A DNA stretch of 64,000 bases, from assembly GCA_963740525.1 (NCBI GenBank), contig CAVUEG010000010.1, positions 62,001 to 126,000 on the forward strand. Reading direction: 5' to 3'. Both the position numbers and the translations under genes were made by a program. A model generated the notes under the pieces. That model was not told where the DNA came from, made no database searches, and was given only the letters and a program-made list of their open reading frames with translations. Every line of letters begins with the position of its first letter. Within the stretch, counting starts at the first letter, position 1. The stretch comes from CAVUEG01 sp963740525 (GTDB taxonomy: Bacteria > Actinomycetota > Actinomycetes > Propionibacteriales > Nocardioidaceae). Positions 28,426 to 36,649 of this stretch are shown one piece after another.

Positions 28426-28463
28426 TCTGACCGGCAAAAGTTGCGGTTGGGGACCAAACCGCA
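28404..28463 (-). repeat. Right terminal inverted repeat of the one-gene cassette (60 bp)
   Basis: Inverted copy of 27306-27365: the 19-bp inner block is 28404-28422, the spacer 28423-28441, and the 22-bp outer block 28442-28463. The inner block overlaps the 3' end of the cassette gene. It ends 45 bp before the -10 box of pafA. Confidence 0.9.
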
Positions 28464-28507
28464 GGCCCGGAGGGCGTGAGGTGCCGGTGGAAGGAGGGTG
28501 GTGCCCG

Positions 28508-28513
28508 TACTGT
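28508..28513 (+). promoter_or_regulatory. -10 box, leaderless promoter for pafA
   Basis: TACTGT ends 7 nt before the GTG at 28521, which also supports that GTG over in-frame starts further upstream. Confidence 0.5.
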
Positions 28514-28520
28514 GGGCGAG

Positions 28521-29882
28521 GTGGACCGCCGGATCTTCGGAATCGAGAACGAGTACGGCGTCACCTGCACGTTCCGCGGGCAGAGACGCCTCTCGCCGGA
28601 CGAGGTTGCGCGCTACCTGTTCCGCAAGGTCGTGTCGTGGGGGCGCAGCAGCAACGTGTTCCTTCGCAACGGGGCGCGGCTGTACCTCGATGTCGGCAGC
28701 CACCCGGAGTACGCCACGCCGGAGTGCGACGACATCATCGACCTGGTCACCCACGACAAGGCGGGGGAGCGGGTGCTCGAGGGCCTGCTCGTGGATGCGG
28801 AGCAGAGGCTCCACGACGAGGGCATCGCCGGCGACGTGTACCTGTTCAAGAACAACACCGACTCGGCCGGCAACTCGTACGGCTGCCACGAGAACTACCT
28901 CGTCGGGCGACAGGGAGAGTTCTCCAAGCTCGCCGACGTGCTGATCCCGTTCCTGGTCACCAGGCAGATCATCTGCGGCGCCGGCAAGGTGACGCAGACC
29001 CCCCGAGGGGCGTCGTTCTCCGTCAGCCAGCGCGCCGAGCACATCTGGGAGGGCGTCAGCTCCGCCACGACGCGCAGCAGGCCGATCATCAACACCCGCG
29101 ACGAGCCGCACGCCGACGCCGAGCGCTACCGCCGCCTGCACGTGATCGTCGGCGACTCGAACATGAGCGAGACGACGACGATGCTCAAGGTCGCCAGCTG
29201 TGACCTGGTGCTGCGGATGATCGAGGAGGGCGTGGTGATGCGCGACCTCACCATGGAGAACCCGATCCGGGCGATCCGTGAGATCTCGCACGACATGACC
29301 GGACGCCGCAAGATCCGGCTCGCGAACGGCCGTGAGGCCAGCGCGCTCGACATCCAGCAGGAGTACCTCACCCGGGCACGCGACTTCGTGGACCGTCGGG
29401 AGCTCCACACACCTGTCATCGAGCGCAGCCTCGACCTGTGGGAGCGCGGGCTCAAGGCGATCGAGTCCGGGGACCTGAGCATGGTCGAGCGGGAGATCGA
29501 CTGGGTCATCAAGTGGACCCTGATCGAGCGCTACCGCAACGTCCACGGCCTGCCGCTCTCCCACCCCAGGGTCGCCCAGCTCGACCTCGCCTACCACGAC
29601 ATCCACCGTGGCCGCGGGCTCTACTACCTGCTCGAGAAGAGGGGCGCGGTGGCCCGGGTCACGACCGATCTGAAGGTCTTCGAGGCCAAGTCGGTCCCGC
29701 CGCAGACCACCCGTGCCCGGCTCCGCGGGGAGTTCATCAAGCGCGCGCAGGAGCGCCGTCGCGACTTCACCGTCGACTGGGTCCACCTCAAGCTGAACGA
29801 CCAGGCGCAGCGCACGGTCCTGTGCAAGGACCCCTTCCGCTCGCAGGACGAGCGCGTGCACAAGCTGATCGAGGGGATGTAG
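28521..29882 (+). CDS. pafA: Pup--protein ligase PafA
   Basis: PafA uses ATP to link the gamma-carboxylate of the C-terminal Glu of Pup to substrate lysines. The 453-residue protein aligns from its first residues (VDRRIFGIENEYGVTCTF) with mycobacterial PafA without gaps. Nucleotide and metal ligands include E9; LYLDVGSHPEYATPE holds the Asp (D57) proposed as general base. Further blocks are LFKNNTDSAGNSYGCHENYL, NTRDEPHADAERYRRLHVIV and, near the end, FTVDWVHLKLNDQAQRTVLC. It is intact, unlike dop. It is separated from the proteasome operon by the inverted-repeat cassette. Confidence 0.97.
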   Translation: MDRRIFGIENEYGVTCTFRGQRRLSPDEVARYLFRKVVSWGRSSNVFLRNGARLYLDVGSHPEYATPECDDIIDLVTHDKAGERVLEGLLVDAEQRLHDEGIAGDVYLFKNNTDSAGNSYGCHENYLVGRQGEFSKLADVLIPFLVTRQIICGAGKVTQTPRGASFSVSQRAEHIWEGVSSATTRSRPIINTRDEPHADAERYRRLHVIVGDSNMSETTTMLKVASCDLVLRMIEEGVVMRDLTMENPIRAIREISHDMTGRRKIRLANGREASALDIQQEYLTRARDFVDRRELHTPVIERSLDLWERGLKAIESGDLSMVEREIDWVIKWTLIERYRNVHGLPLSHPRVAQLDLAYHDIHRGRGLYYLLEKRGAVARVTTDLKVFEAKSVPPQTTRARLRGEFIKRAQERRRDFTVDWVHLKLNDQAQRTVLCKDPFRSQDERVHKLIEGM

Positions 29883-29916
29883 TCGGCCCTGCGACAGCGC
29901 CTTTCGTGTTGCTGGA

Positions 29917-29922
29917 TAGGGT
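29917..29922 (+). promoter_or_regulatory. Probable -10 box for the FKBP lipoprotein gene
   Basis: TAGGGT, 28 nt before the GTG at 29950; AGAGGTGA at 29938-29944 is the ribosome binding site. Confidence 0.4.
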
Positions 29923-29949
29923 GAAGCCCTCCAACACAGAGGTGAATTC

Positions 29950-30900
29950 GTGCGTCGTCGTATTGCTGCCCTGGGCCTGGTCCCGCTGCTCCTCCTTCCC
30001 CTCGCCGCCTGTGGCGGAGGTGGAAGCGCTGCCGCCCCCACGGCCGGCATCTCCGGGGTGACGGTCTCGGGTGAGCTGGGCAAGCTTCCCAAGGTCACGA
30101 TCGACGCCCCGCTGACGCTGGACAAGACCCAGTCCGAGACCGCGATCACCGGTGACGGCTCGCCGGTCGTCGAGGGCAAGCAGGCCCTGCTGCACCTGTA
30201 CGTCGCCAACGGTCGGACCGGCAAGAAGGCCGCGGCCACCTTCGACCAGGGTCAGCCGATCAACCTCACGCTCACGAAGGAGTCGATCTTCCCCGCCGTA
30301 CTGGACGCGATCGTCGGCAAGCCGTCGGGCAGCCGGGTCGTCGTCGCAGCCATCCCGAAGGACGCGTACGGCGACACCGGAGCCAAGCAGATCGGGATCA
30401 AGGCGAAGGACGACGTGGTCTTCGTGGTCGACATCATGTCCGTCTCGCCGACCGACGTGCTGGATGGCCCCGAGGGCGATGCGGTGGCCCCTCCGGCCGG
30501 CGCGCCGACCGTCGTGGAGAAGAACGGCACCGTCACGTCACTGGACTTCTCCAAGGCGGACGCGAAGCCTTCGAAGGACCTCCAGATCATCCCGCTGACC
30601 GAGGGCACCGGGCCGGCGGCTCGCGACGACAGCCTCGTCACCTTCAACTACCTCGGCCAGATCTACGGCACCGACAAGGTGTTCGACGAGTCGTTCAGCA
30701 AGGAGCCGGTGACCTTCCCGCTCGGCGTGGGCGGGCTGATCAAGGGCTGGGACGAGGGACTGGTGGGGCTCAAGCGGGGCAGCCGCGTCCTGGTCATCGC
30801 GCCACCCGAGTACGGCTACGGCACGCAGGGCAACCCCAGCGCGGGGATCAAGGGCACGGACACCCTGGCCTTCGTGGTGGACATCCTCGGGGTCTCCTGA
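29950..30900 (+). CDS. FKBP-type peptidyl-prolyl isomerase lipoprotein, two FKBP-like domains
   Basis: A 316-residue exported lipoprotein: signal peptide RRRIAALGLVPLLLLPLAAC with lipobox LAAC, lipidated near C22. Two FKBP-like domains follow. The C-terminal one is canonical (VTFNYLGQIYGTDKVFDESF, LIKGWDEGLVGLKRGSRVLV, PPEYGYG, DTLAFVVDILGVS). The first (LLHLYVANGRTGKKAAATFD, VVVAAIPKDAYGD, DDVVFVVDIMSVS) is diverged. It probably assists folding of secreted proteins outside the membrane. Its place between pafA and pafB is common in actinobacteria of this group; no functional link to pupylation is shown. Confidence 0.9.
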   Translation: MRRRIAALGLVPLLLLPLAACGGGGSAAAPTAGISGVTVSGELGKLPKVTIDAPLTLDKTQSETAITGDGSPVVEGKQALLHLYVANGRTGKKAAATFDQGQPINLTLTKESIFPAVLDAIVGKPSGSRVVVAAIPKDAYGDTGAKQIGIKAKDDVVFVVDIMSVSPTDVLDGPEGDAVAPPAGAPTVVEKNGTVTSLDFSKADAKPSKDLQIIPLTEGTGPAARDDSLVTFNYLGQIYGTDKVFDESFSKEPVTFPLGVGGLIKGWDEGLVGLKRGSRVLVIAPPEYGYGTQGNPSAGIKGTDTLAFVVDILGVS

Positions 30901-30909
30901 CGGCACTGG

Positions 30910-30915
30910 TAGGTT
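30910..30915 (+). promoter_or_regulatory. Probable -10 box for pafB-pafC
   Basis: TAGGTT; transcription would start near 30922, directly at the GGAAGGGGGG ribosome binding site (30922-30931) of pafB. Confidence 0.35.
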
Positions 30916-30939
30916 CCGGCGCGGAAGGGGGGTCGAGTG

Positions 30940-31920
30940 ATGACGACCGAGAAGAGTGAGCGGCTGCTCAACCTGCTGATCACGCTCCTGGTGTCGCGCC
31001 ACTACGTTCCCAAGGAGCGGATCCGCCGGGTCGTGCCGCAATACCACGAGGACACCGACGCGGGTTTCGAGAAGAAGTTCGAACGCGACAAGGAGGAGCT
31101 TCGCTCCCTCGGCGTACCGATCGAGGTCGGCAACGTCGACGCCGCGTTCGACGACGAGCCCGGCTACCGCATCCGGCGCGCGGACTTCGAGCTCCCCGAG
31201 CTCACCTTCGAGCCGGACGAGGCGGCGGTCCTGGGACTGGCCGCCCGCGTGTGGCAGCACGCCGGTCTCGCCTCGGCCACCTCCGACGCCCTGATGAAGC
31301 TCAGCGCGGCCGGGGTAGAGGTCGATCGCGCGGCGCTCGACGTGGTGCAGCCGCACCTCGCCGTCGACGAGCCTGCCTTCGAGGTCGTGTGGGAGGCCAC
31401 CCAGAGCCGGCAGGTGATCACCTTCGACTACCGCCGCAGCGGCGAGGAGGCGGCCAGTACCCGGACGGTTCAGCCGTGGGGTGTGGTCCTCGCCCGTGGA
31501 CGCTCGTACGTCGTCGGCCTGGACGTCGACCGCGACGCCCCTCGACTGTTCCGGCTGAGCCGGATCCAGGGCAAGGTGACCGGCCAGGGACGCGGGGGAG
31601 CCTTCGAGGTGCCCGCGGGCACGGACATCAAGGCCCTGAGCCGGAGCCTGGCCCCGGCACCCCTCCAGCATCACGCGAAGGTTCTGGTCCGGCCCGGTGC
31701 GGGCCACGGGCTGCGCCGGCACGCAGCCGTTCTGGAGTCGGGGGTCAGCGGCCCCGGTGGGGAAGCGTGGGACGTTCTCGACGTCGCGTATGCGGACGTG
31801 GCCAGCCTCGGCGACGAGCTCCTGCACTACGGCGCCGACGTGGTGGCTGTCTCGCCGGATGAGCTGCGCGACTCCGTGGTCCAACGGCTCCGCAGTGCGC
31901 TGAGCGGGGTGAACCAGTGA
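30940..31920 (+). CDS. pafB: WYL-domain transcriptional regulator PafB
   Basis: PafB and PafC form a DNA-binding regulator which, in mycobacteria, activates a LexA/RecA-independent DNA-damage regulon. The 326-residue protein starts MTTEKSERLLNLLITLLVSR (winged helix) and has the WYL domain from about residue 148 (VITFDYRRSGEEAASTRTVQ, then PWGVVLARGRSYVVGLDVD). ATG 30940 matches the mycobacterial start; a GTG one codon earlier is also possible. Its stop overlaps the pafC start (GTGA). Confidence 0.93.
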   Translation: MTTEKSERLLNLLITLLVSRHYVPKERIRRVVPQYHEDTDAGFEKKFERDKEELRSLGVPIEVGNVDAAFDDEPGYRIRRADFELPELTFEPDEAAVLGLAARVWQHAGLASATSDALMKLSAAGVEVDRAALDVVQPHLAVDEPAFEVVWEATQSRQVITFDYRRSGEEAASTRTVQPWGVVLARGRSYVVGLDVDRDAPRLFRLSRIQGKVTGQGRGGAFEVPAGTDIKALSRSLAPAPLQHHAKVLVRPGAGHGLRRHAAVLESGVSGPGGEAWDVLDVAYADVASLGDELLHYGADVVAVSPDELRDSVVQRLRSALSGVNQ

Positions 31921-32888
31921 GCGGCTCCCGCGACCAGGTCGGCCGCCTGCTTGCGCTGGTGCCGTACATCCAGAACCGCACCGAGGTTCCGTTGCAGGAG
32001 GTCGCCGCCCGTTTCGGGATCACCCCGGCCCAGCTGGTCAAGGACCTCAAGGTGCTCTGGTACTGCGGGCTCCCGGGACTCGGCATGGGCGACCTCATCG
32101 ACGTCGACATGGACGCCGTGGAGGGCGACGGGATGGTCAGGGTGTCGAACGCCGACTACCTGACCCGGCCCCTACGACTCGGTGGCGCCGAGGCATCGGC
32201 CCTCATCGTGGCCCTGCGGACCATGCGCGACAGCGCGGACCCGGCCGTGCGCGAGGTGGTCGACCGCACGCTGGCCAAGCTCCAGGGGGCAGCCGAGGAC
32301 GGCGCCAGCCTCGCCGACCGGGTCGACGTCCAGGTGTCGCCGGACGCCGCGGAGTCGGCTCGCACCCGCGCCCGGATCGAGGGCGCCCTCACCCGTCGCA
32401 CCCAGCTGTCGATCGACTACTACGTGCCGACTCGCGACGAGACCACCCAGCGGGTAGTCGACCCGCTCGCCCTGGTCACGACCGAGGGACGGGACTACCT
32501 CGACGCCTGGTGCCACCTCGCCGAGGGCCAGCGCCTCTTCAGGCTGGACCGGATCAACGCTCTGGAGGAGCTCGAGACCGCGGTGGCCGTGCCGGAGGAC
32601 GTCGCGCCACGTGACCTCTCCGAGGGGCTCTTCCAGCCGTCTCCCGACGATGTCGCGGTGACCCTGCGGCTCAGCCCCGGCGCCCGGTGGGTCGCCGACT
32701 ACTACCCCGTCGACTCGGTGCGCGAGGCAGGAGGTGGAGTGCTCGAGGTGACCCTCAAGGTCGGCGACCCGGCCTGGCTCACCAAGCTGCTCCTCCGGCT
32801 GGTTCCACATGCCCAGGTGGTCGAGCCCCAGGAGTTCTCCCGGCGCGTGCACGACGCCGCGTCGGAGGCTCTGAGGAATTACCAGTAG
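31917..32888 (+). CDS. pafC: WYL-domain transcriptional regulator PafC
   Basis: A 323-residue partner of PafB. The N-terminal helix-turn-helix is LLALVPYIQNRTEVPLQEVA followed by ARFGITPAQLVKDLKVLWYC; the WYL domain begins near LSIDYYVPTRDETTQRVVDP and continues ALVTTEGRDYLDAWCHLAEG with FRLDRI. The C-terminal WCX extension ends ASEALRNYQ. Coupled translation with pafB supports the known heteromeric complex. tatA follows 45 nt later with its own leader. Confidence 0.93.
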   Translation: MSGSRDQVGRLLALVPYIQNRTEVPLQEVAARFGITPAQLVKDLKVLWYCGLPGLGMGDLIDVDMDAVEGDGMVRVSNADYLTRPLRLGGAEASALIVALRTMRDSADPAVREVVDRTLAKLQGAAEDGASLADRVDVQVSPDAAESARTRARIEGALTRRTQLSIDYYVPTRDETTQRVVDPLALVTTEGRDYLDAWCHLAEGQRLFRLDRINALEELETAVAVPEDVAPRDLSEGLFQPSPDDVAVTLRLSPGARWVADYYPVDSVREAGGGVLEVTLKVGDPAWLTKLLLRLVPHAQVVEPQEFSRRVHDAASEALRNYQ

Positions 32889-32902
32889 GACGACGTACCA
32901 TT

Positions 32903-32914
32903 ACGTGGCCACGT
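32903..32914. promoter_or_regulatory. Perfect 12-bp palindrome in the tatA leader
   Basis: ACGTGGCCACGT lies directly after a possible -10 box (TACCAT, 32896-32901) and before the ribosome binding site of tatA, a position where a dimeric repressor would block transcription. No regulator is assigned. Confidence 0.35.
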
Positions 32915-32933
32915 CATTAGCGAAGAGGACCCC

Positions 32934-33218
32934 ATGCTCACACCATTGGTCGCCGGGCTCGGCCCGACAGAACTCCTGATCATCCTGGTTGTGCTCGTCC
33001 TGTTGTTCGGCGCGAAGAAGCTGCCCGAGCTGGCCCGCGGAAGCGGCCGGGCCCTGCGGATCTTCAAGGCCGAGACCAAGGGCCTCCTCGACGAGGATGA
33101 CGACTCCACGAAGACCGAGGAACAGCGTCAGATCGAGGCGCAGCGGGTGGCCGAGGCCGAGCGTCGGGCTGAGGGTGAGCCGCGCGCAGAGGGCCACGGC
33201 CCCGACAGCGATCGCTGA
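32934..33218 (+). CDS. tatA: Twin-arginine translocase subunit TatA
   Basis: A 94-residue protein with one N-terminal membrane helix (LLIILVVLVLLFGAKKLPEL, about residues 14-33) including the FGAKKLPEL hinge, an amphipathic helix (ARGSGRALRIFKAETKGL) and an acidic/basic disordered tail. TatA oligomerises to make the passage for folded Tat substrates. AGAGGA precedes the ATG. tatC follows after 12 nt. Confidence 0.95.
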   Translation: MLTPLVAGLGPTELLIILVVLVLLFGAKKLPELARGSGRALRIFKAETKGLLDEDDDSTKTEEQRQIEAQRVAEAERRAEGEPRAEGHGPDSDR

Positions 33219-33230
33219 GCGAACCCCCAC

Positions 33231-34133
33231 GTGTCACTGGCTGGCATCCTCCGGCTCTTCCGGACGCGCCCGCAGACGGAGCCCGGCCCCGATGGCCAGA
33301 TGGCGCTCGCGGACCACCTGCGCGAGCTCCGGGCCCGGATGCTGATCGTCGCGGTCACCTTGGTGGTCGGCATGATCATCGCTCTGTTCTTCTACGACGC
33401 CCTGCTCTCCCTCGTCAGCGGCCCATACCTGGATGCCCGCAAGCAGCTCGGCGCCAAGGTCAACACGAAGATCACCATCGCCGGCGCTGGCGGCCCGCTG
33501 CTCCTGCAGCTCAAGCTCTGCGGGATGGCCGCGCTGATCGGGTGCAGCCCGCTGTGGCTCTACCAGACCTGGGCGTTCATCGTGCCGGGCCTCCACTCGA
33601 ACGAGCGGCGCTGGACGCGGATCTTCGCCGCGGTCGCCGGCCCGTTGTTCCTCACCGGTGTGGCCGTCGGCTACTACGTGCTCCCCAAGGGGCTCGAGGT
33701 GCTGATCGGCTTCACGCCCCAGGGCGTGCAGAACCTCGTCGAGTTCGGCGACTACTTCTCGTTCCTGCTGCGCATGCTGCTGGTCTTCGGAGTGGCGTTC
33801 GAGATCCCGCTCTTCGTGATCCTGCTGAACCTCGCAGGCGTGCTCTCGTCCCGTTCCCTGGTGAAGTACCGGCCCTGGATCATCATCGGCACCTTCGTGT
33901 TCGCGGCGGTGGCCACACCCTCCACCGACCCCTTCTCGATGCTGATGCTCGCCTTCCCGATGCTGGCACTCTTCGCCATCTCGGAGGTCATCGCGCGGTT
34001 CGTGGACCGCAGGCGACGCCGGGGCAAGGCAGAGACGGCCGAGATCGACGACGACGTCGCCTCCGACCTCGACGAGGTGCCGGAGAATCCCGACGACGAC
34101 CTGCCGTCGAGCCTGGACGACGAGGACGACTGA
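33231..34133 (+). CDS. tatC: Twin-arginine translocase subunit TatC
   Basis: A 300-residue polytopic protein with six predicted membrane helices. Conserved family segments are MALADHLRELRARMLIVAVT (N-terminal signal-binding region), LWLYQTWAFIVPGLHSNERR and YFSFLLRMLLVFGVAFEIPL. TatC is the receptor for RR-signal peptides. The last 45 residues are an acidic tail (DLDEVPENPDDDLPSSLDDE). It starts at a GTG and its TGA shares a base with the ATG of the next gene. Confidence 0.95.
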   Translation: MSLAGILRLFRTRPQTEPGPDGQMALADHLRELRARMLIVAVTLVVGMIIALFFYDALLSLVSGPYLDARKQLGAKVNTKITIAGAGGPLLLQLKLCGMAALIGCSPLWLYQTWAFIVPGLHSNERRWTRIFAAVAGPLFLTGVAVGYYVLPKGLEVLIGFTPQGVQNLVEFGDYFSFLLRMLLVFGVAFEIPLFVILLNLAGVLSSRSLVKYRPWIIIGTFVFAAVATPSTDPFSMLMLAFPMLALFAISEVIARFVDRRRRRGKAETAEIDDDVASDLDEVPENPDDDLPSSLDDEDD

Positions 34134-34519
34134 TGTCCGGCGCACGGGCCCACGAGGCCGACCCGTTCGACCTGCCGGAGTGGCTGGGTGCCGGCGACGT
34201 CACCTGGACGTCCCAGACCCCGGTGCGCTCGGGCTGGCTGGTGCGCGGGTCGCTGGGGCGCGGCACTGAAGAGGTTCCGTGCGACCTCCTCGCCGCCGAC
34301 CACGCCTACCCGGAGCCGGTGTTGGCCGACGACCTGCGTGCCTCCGTGCACCAGGCCTGGCAGCACGGGCAGGTCCTCCTGCTCGAGTACGGCGGTCGCA
34401 GCACCCTCGGCGTACCAGCAACGGCCTTCACCGCGGACCTCGCGCTCGAGGCACTGACTCGGCTCGCCAAGGCCGTCGGCGCCAAGGCCACGACCTTCAG
34501 CGCGACCCTTCGCCTCTAG
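34133..34519 (+). CDS. Conserved hypothetical protein, stop-start coupled to tatC
   Basis: A 128-residue soluble protein with no signal or membrane segment. It starts at ATG 34133 inside TGATG of tatC, so translation is coupled. Sequence features are DPFDLPEWLGAGDVTWTSQT, then LVRGSLGRG and PCDLLAADHAYPEPVL; the whole is mixed alpha/beta. I do not recognise a named family. Its place between tatC and the helY block suggests a role with either, but this is only positional. It ends 18 bp from a convergent hydrolase gene. Confidence 0.7.
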   Translation: MSGARAHEADPFDLPEWLGAGDVTWTSQTPVRSGWLVRGSLGRGTEEVPCDLLAADHAYPEPVLADDLRASVHQAWQHGQVLLLEYGGRSTLGVPATAFTADLALEALTRLAKAVGAKATTFSATLRL

Positions 34520-34537
34520 CGGGCCTCGAGCGGGCCT

Positions 34538-35422
34538 CTAGCGCCCGAGCACCGCCAGGTCGGCCAGGATCTCGTGGACGTGCTGGAGCAGCGAGAGATG
34601 ACCTTCGCCCTCCGCGAGGTGGGCCCGGGCGGACGGAAGGTTCTTCACGAGCCAGAGCCCGTGGCCGAAGGGCACCATCTTGTCCTCCGAGCCGTGCCAG
34701 ATGGCGACTGGCGTGGTGATGTCGGCCAGCTCGAAGCCCCAGGCACGGAACAGCGCGAGGTCGTCGTCCCGCCAGCCGACCACGCCCTGTCGCGCCGAGG
34801 CCCTCATGCCGGTCGCCAGCCACTCGGCCAGATCCCCGGTCAGCGCCGCGTGGTCCACCGGAGGCACCAGGGTGCCGAGGACGTCGGCCACCTGGTCGGC
34901 GGTGATCGAGGCGATCCCGCCGACCTCGCGGGTGAGGTACTCCGTCAGCTCTGCGGCACCTTCCTGGGCGGCGGCCAGCTCGTCGATGTTCTCCTGTCCC
35001 ATCCCTTCGGAGATGTCGCCGTCGTACTCGCTCGGTGGCGCCAGCGAAACGCCCGCCGCGGCGGCGCGACACCTGTCGGGCAGGAGCGCGGCGCAGGCCA
35101 GGGCACGCGGTCCGCCTCCAGACCACCCGAGGGTCAGGAAGTCGTCCAGCCCGAGATGGTCGAGCACGGCGACGGTGTCACCGGTGTCATCGGCGATCGA
35201 GGCCGTCGTCGCGCCGTCCGGGCGCGGGGTGGACGCGCCGTAGCCCGGACGCGAGTAGGTGATCAGGCGCAGGTCGAGGTCCTCGGCCGCCGTGGCCATC
35301 CGGGTCCAGGCGAAGGCCGAGCCGGGCGTGCCGTGATGAAACACCAGCGGCGTGGCCCCGACCTCCGAGTCCATCGCCTCCAGGACCCGGCCATCGGGGG
35401 TGGTCACGGTGAGCGGCTTCAT
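34538..35422 (-). CDS. Alpha/beta hydrolase
   Basis: A 294-residue soluble alpha/beta-hydrolase-fold enzyme. Oxyanion-hole region is VFHHGTPGS, the nucleophile elbow is GWSGGGPRAL (Ser in G-W-S-G-G) and the catalytic His is near GEGHLSLL at the C-terminus; an Asp in WHGSEDKMVP completes the triad. GGAAGGA lies 6 nt before the ATG. It resembles proline-iminopeptidase/haloperoxidase-like hydrolases. It is the only minus-strand gene between tatC and helY. Confidence 0.88.
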   Translation of the reverse strand: MKPLTVTTPDGRVLEAMDSEVGATPLVFHHGTPGSAFAWTRMATAAEDLDLRLITYSRPGYGASTPRPDGATTASIADDTGDTVAVLDHLGLDDFLTLGWSGGGPRALACAALLPDRCRAAAAGVSLAPPSEYDGDISEGMGQENIDELAAAQEGAAELTEYLTREVGGIASITADQVADVLGTLVPPVDHAALTGDLAEWLATGMRASARQGVVGWRDDDLALFRAWGFELADITTPVAIWHGSEDKMVPFGHGLWLVKNLPSARAHLAEGEGHLSLLQHVHEILADLAVLGR

Positions 35423-35549
35423 GGGGGTCCTTCCGATCGGCTCACCGGAACGCTACCCCGGACCGCAGATGAGGATCGCGAGCGACCCGACCCCCCGGGG
35501 GAGGGTGGGGCGCCGAGGTGTCGGTAGCGGTGCCCCCCGACCTCGCCTC

Positions 35550-35555
35550 TAGGCT
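35550..35555 (+). promoter_or_regulatory. -10 box, leaderless promoter for galE
   Basis: TAGGCT ends 6 nt before the ATG at 35562. Confidence 0.55.
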
Positions 35556-35561
35556 GTGGCC

Positions 35562-36581
35562 ATGCGCGTTCTCGTCTCCGGCGGTGCCGGCTTCATCGGA
35601 TCCCATACCGTCCTCGCCCTGGTGGAGGCGGGCCACGACGTCCTGGTGGTCGACGACTTCTCCAACAGCAAGCCTGCCGTGATCGGCCGGCTCGAGGCGC
35701 TCGCGGGCGTCCCGATCCCGGTCCAGTCGATCAACCTGACCGACATGGACAAGACCGAGCACCTCTTCGCGACCCACGAGATCGACGCGGTGATCCACTT
35801 CGCCGGGCTCAAGGCGGTGGCCGAGAGCGTCGAGAAGCCCTTGGAGTACTACACCAACAACCTCGACTCGACGTTCTCGCTGGTGCGCGCGATGCGCAAG
35901 CACCAGGTACGCAAGCTCGTCTTCTCCTCCTCCGCCACCGTGTACGGCGACAGCGCCCCGGTGCCCTACCACGAGGACTACGAGCCGCTGTCCGCCGCGA
36001 GTCCCTACGGCCGTTCCAAGGTCATGAACGAGATCGTGCTGCGTGACGTCGCCGTCGCGGAGGGCATGAAGGTCGCGCTGCTGCGCTACTTCAACCCGGT
36101 CGGCGCGCACGCCTCCGGCACGATCGGCGAGGATCCGCAGGGGATCCCCAACAACCTGATGCCGTTCATCGCGCAGGTCGCCGTGGGACGCCGCGAGAAG
36201 CTCTCGATCTTCGGCAACGACTACCCGACGGCCGACGGCACCTGCGAGCGCGACTACATCCACGTCGACGACCTCGCGGCCGGACACGTGGCGGCGCTGG
36301 AGCATCTCGACCGCATGGAGCAGCCGGTGCGCTCCTTCAACCTCGGGGGCGGACAGGGCACCAGTGTGCTCGAGCTCTTCCACGCGTTCGAGCGCGCCGT
36401 CGGTCGCGAGCTGCCGCACGAGTTCGTGGGCAGGCGCGCTGGTGACCTTCCGGCGTACTGGGCGGACCCGTCCCGGGCGGCCGAGGAGCTGAACTGGCGC
36501 ACCAAGCGCACGATCGACGACATGTGCGCTGACGTCTGGCGCTGGCAGTCGCAGAACCCGGACGGGTTCCCGGACGCCTGA
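35562..36581 (+). CDS. galE: UDP-glucose 4-epimerase
   Basis: GalE interconverts UDP-glucose and UDP-galactose. The 339-residue extended SDR protein has the NAD motif GGAGFIGSH at the N-terminus, HFAGLKAVAESVEKPLEYY, SSSATVYG, the catalytic YGRSK (Tyr-x3-Lys), and the GalE-typical LLRYFNPVGAH, EDPQGIPNNLMPF, DGTCERDYIHVDDL and AYWADPSRAAEEL. The gene could supply galactose donors for the polysaccharide locus 8 kb downstream, although it sits in the conserved core region. Confidence 0.94.
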   Translation: MRVLVSGGAGFIGSHTVLALVEAGHDVLVVDDFSNSKPAVIGRLEALAGVPIPVQSINLTDMDKTEHLFATHEIDAVIHFAGLKAVAESVEKPLEYYTNNLDSTFSLVRAMRKHQVRKLVFSSSATVYGDSAPVPYHEDYEPLSAASPYGRSKVMNEIVLRDVAVAEGMKVALLRYFNPVGAHASGTIGEDPQGIPNNLMPFIAQVAVGRREKLSIFGNDYPTADGTCERDYIHVDDLAAGHVAALEHLDRMEQPVRSFNLGGGQGTSVLELFHAFERAVGRELPHEFVGRRAGDLPAYWADPSRAAEELNWRTKRTIDDMCADVWRWQSQNPDGFPDA

Positions 36582-36637
36582 CCGGTCGGTGACCAGCGCG
36601 GGTGCGTGGCGGGACGCAGGACCGCCGCCGCGGGGGA

Positions 36638-36643
36638 TAGGGT
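36638..36643 (+). promoter_or_regulatory. -10 box, leaderless promoter for the lipid kinase gene
   Basis: TAGGGT ends 6 nt before the GTG at 36650. Confidence 0.55.
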
Positions 36644-36649
36644 CGCGGC

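Larger units (their letters stand above)
27306..28463. mobile_element. Candidate inverted-repeat-bounded single-gene cassette
   Basis: A 1158-bp unit made of two 60-bp inverted repeats and one gene (27466-28425). No transposase, recombinase or clear target-site duplication is visible; the flanks share only GG. It interrupts the space between the proteasome operon and pafA. It could be a domesticated or non-autonomous insertion, or a toxin/defence-type cassette. Classification as mobile is an inference from the ends. Confidence 0.5.

Noticed and set aside
28344..30239. Long minus-strand open frame (631 codons) opposite pafA
   Set aside because: Shadow; pafA is full length and unambiguous.
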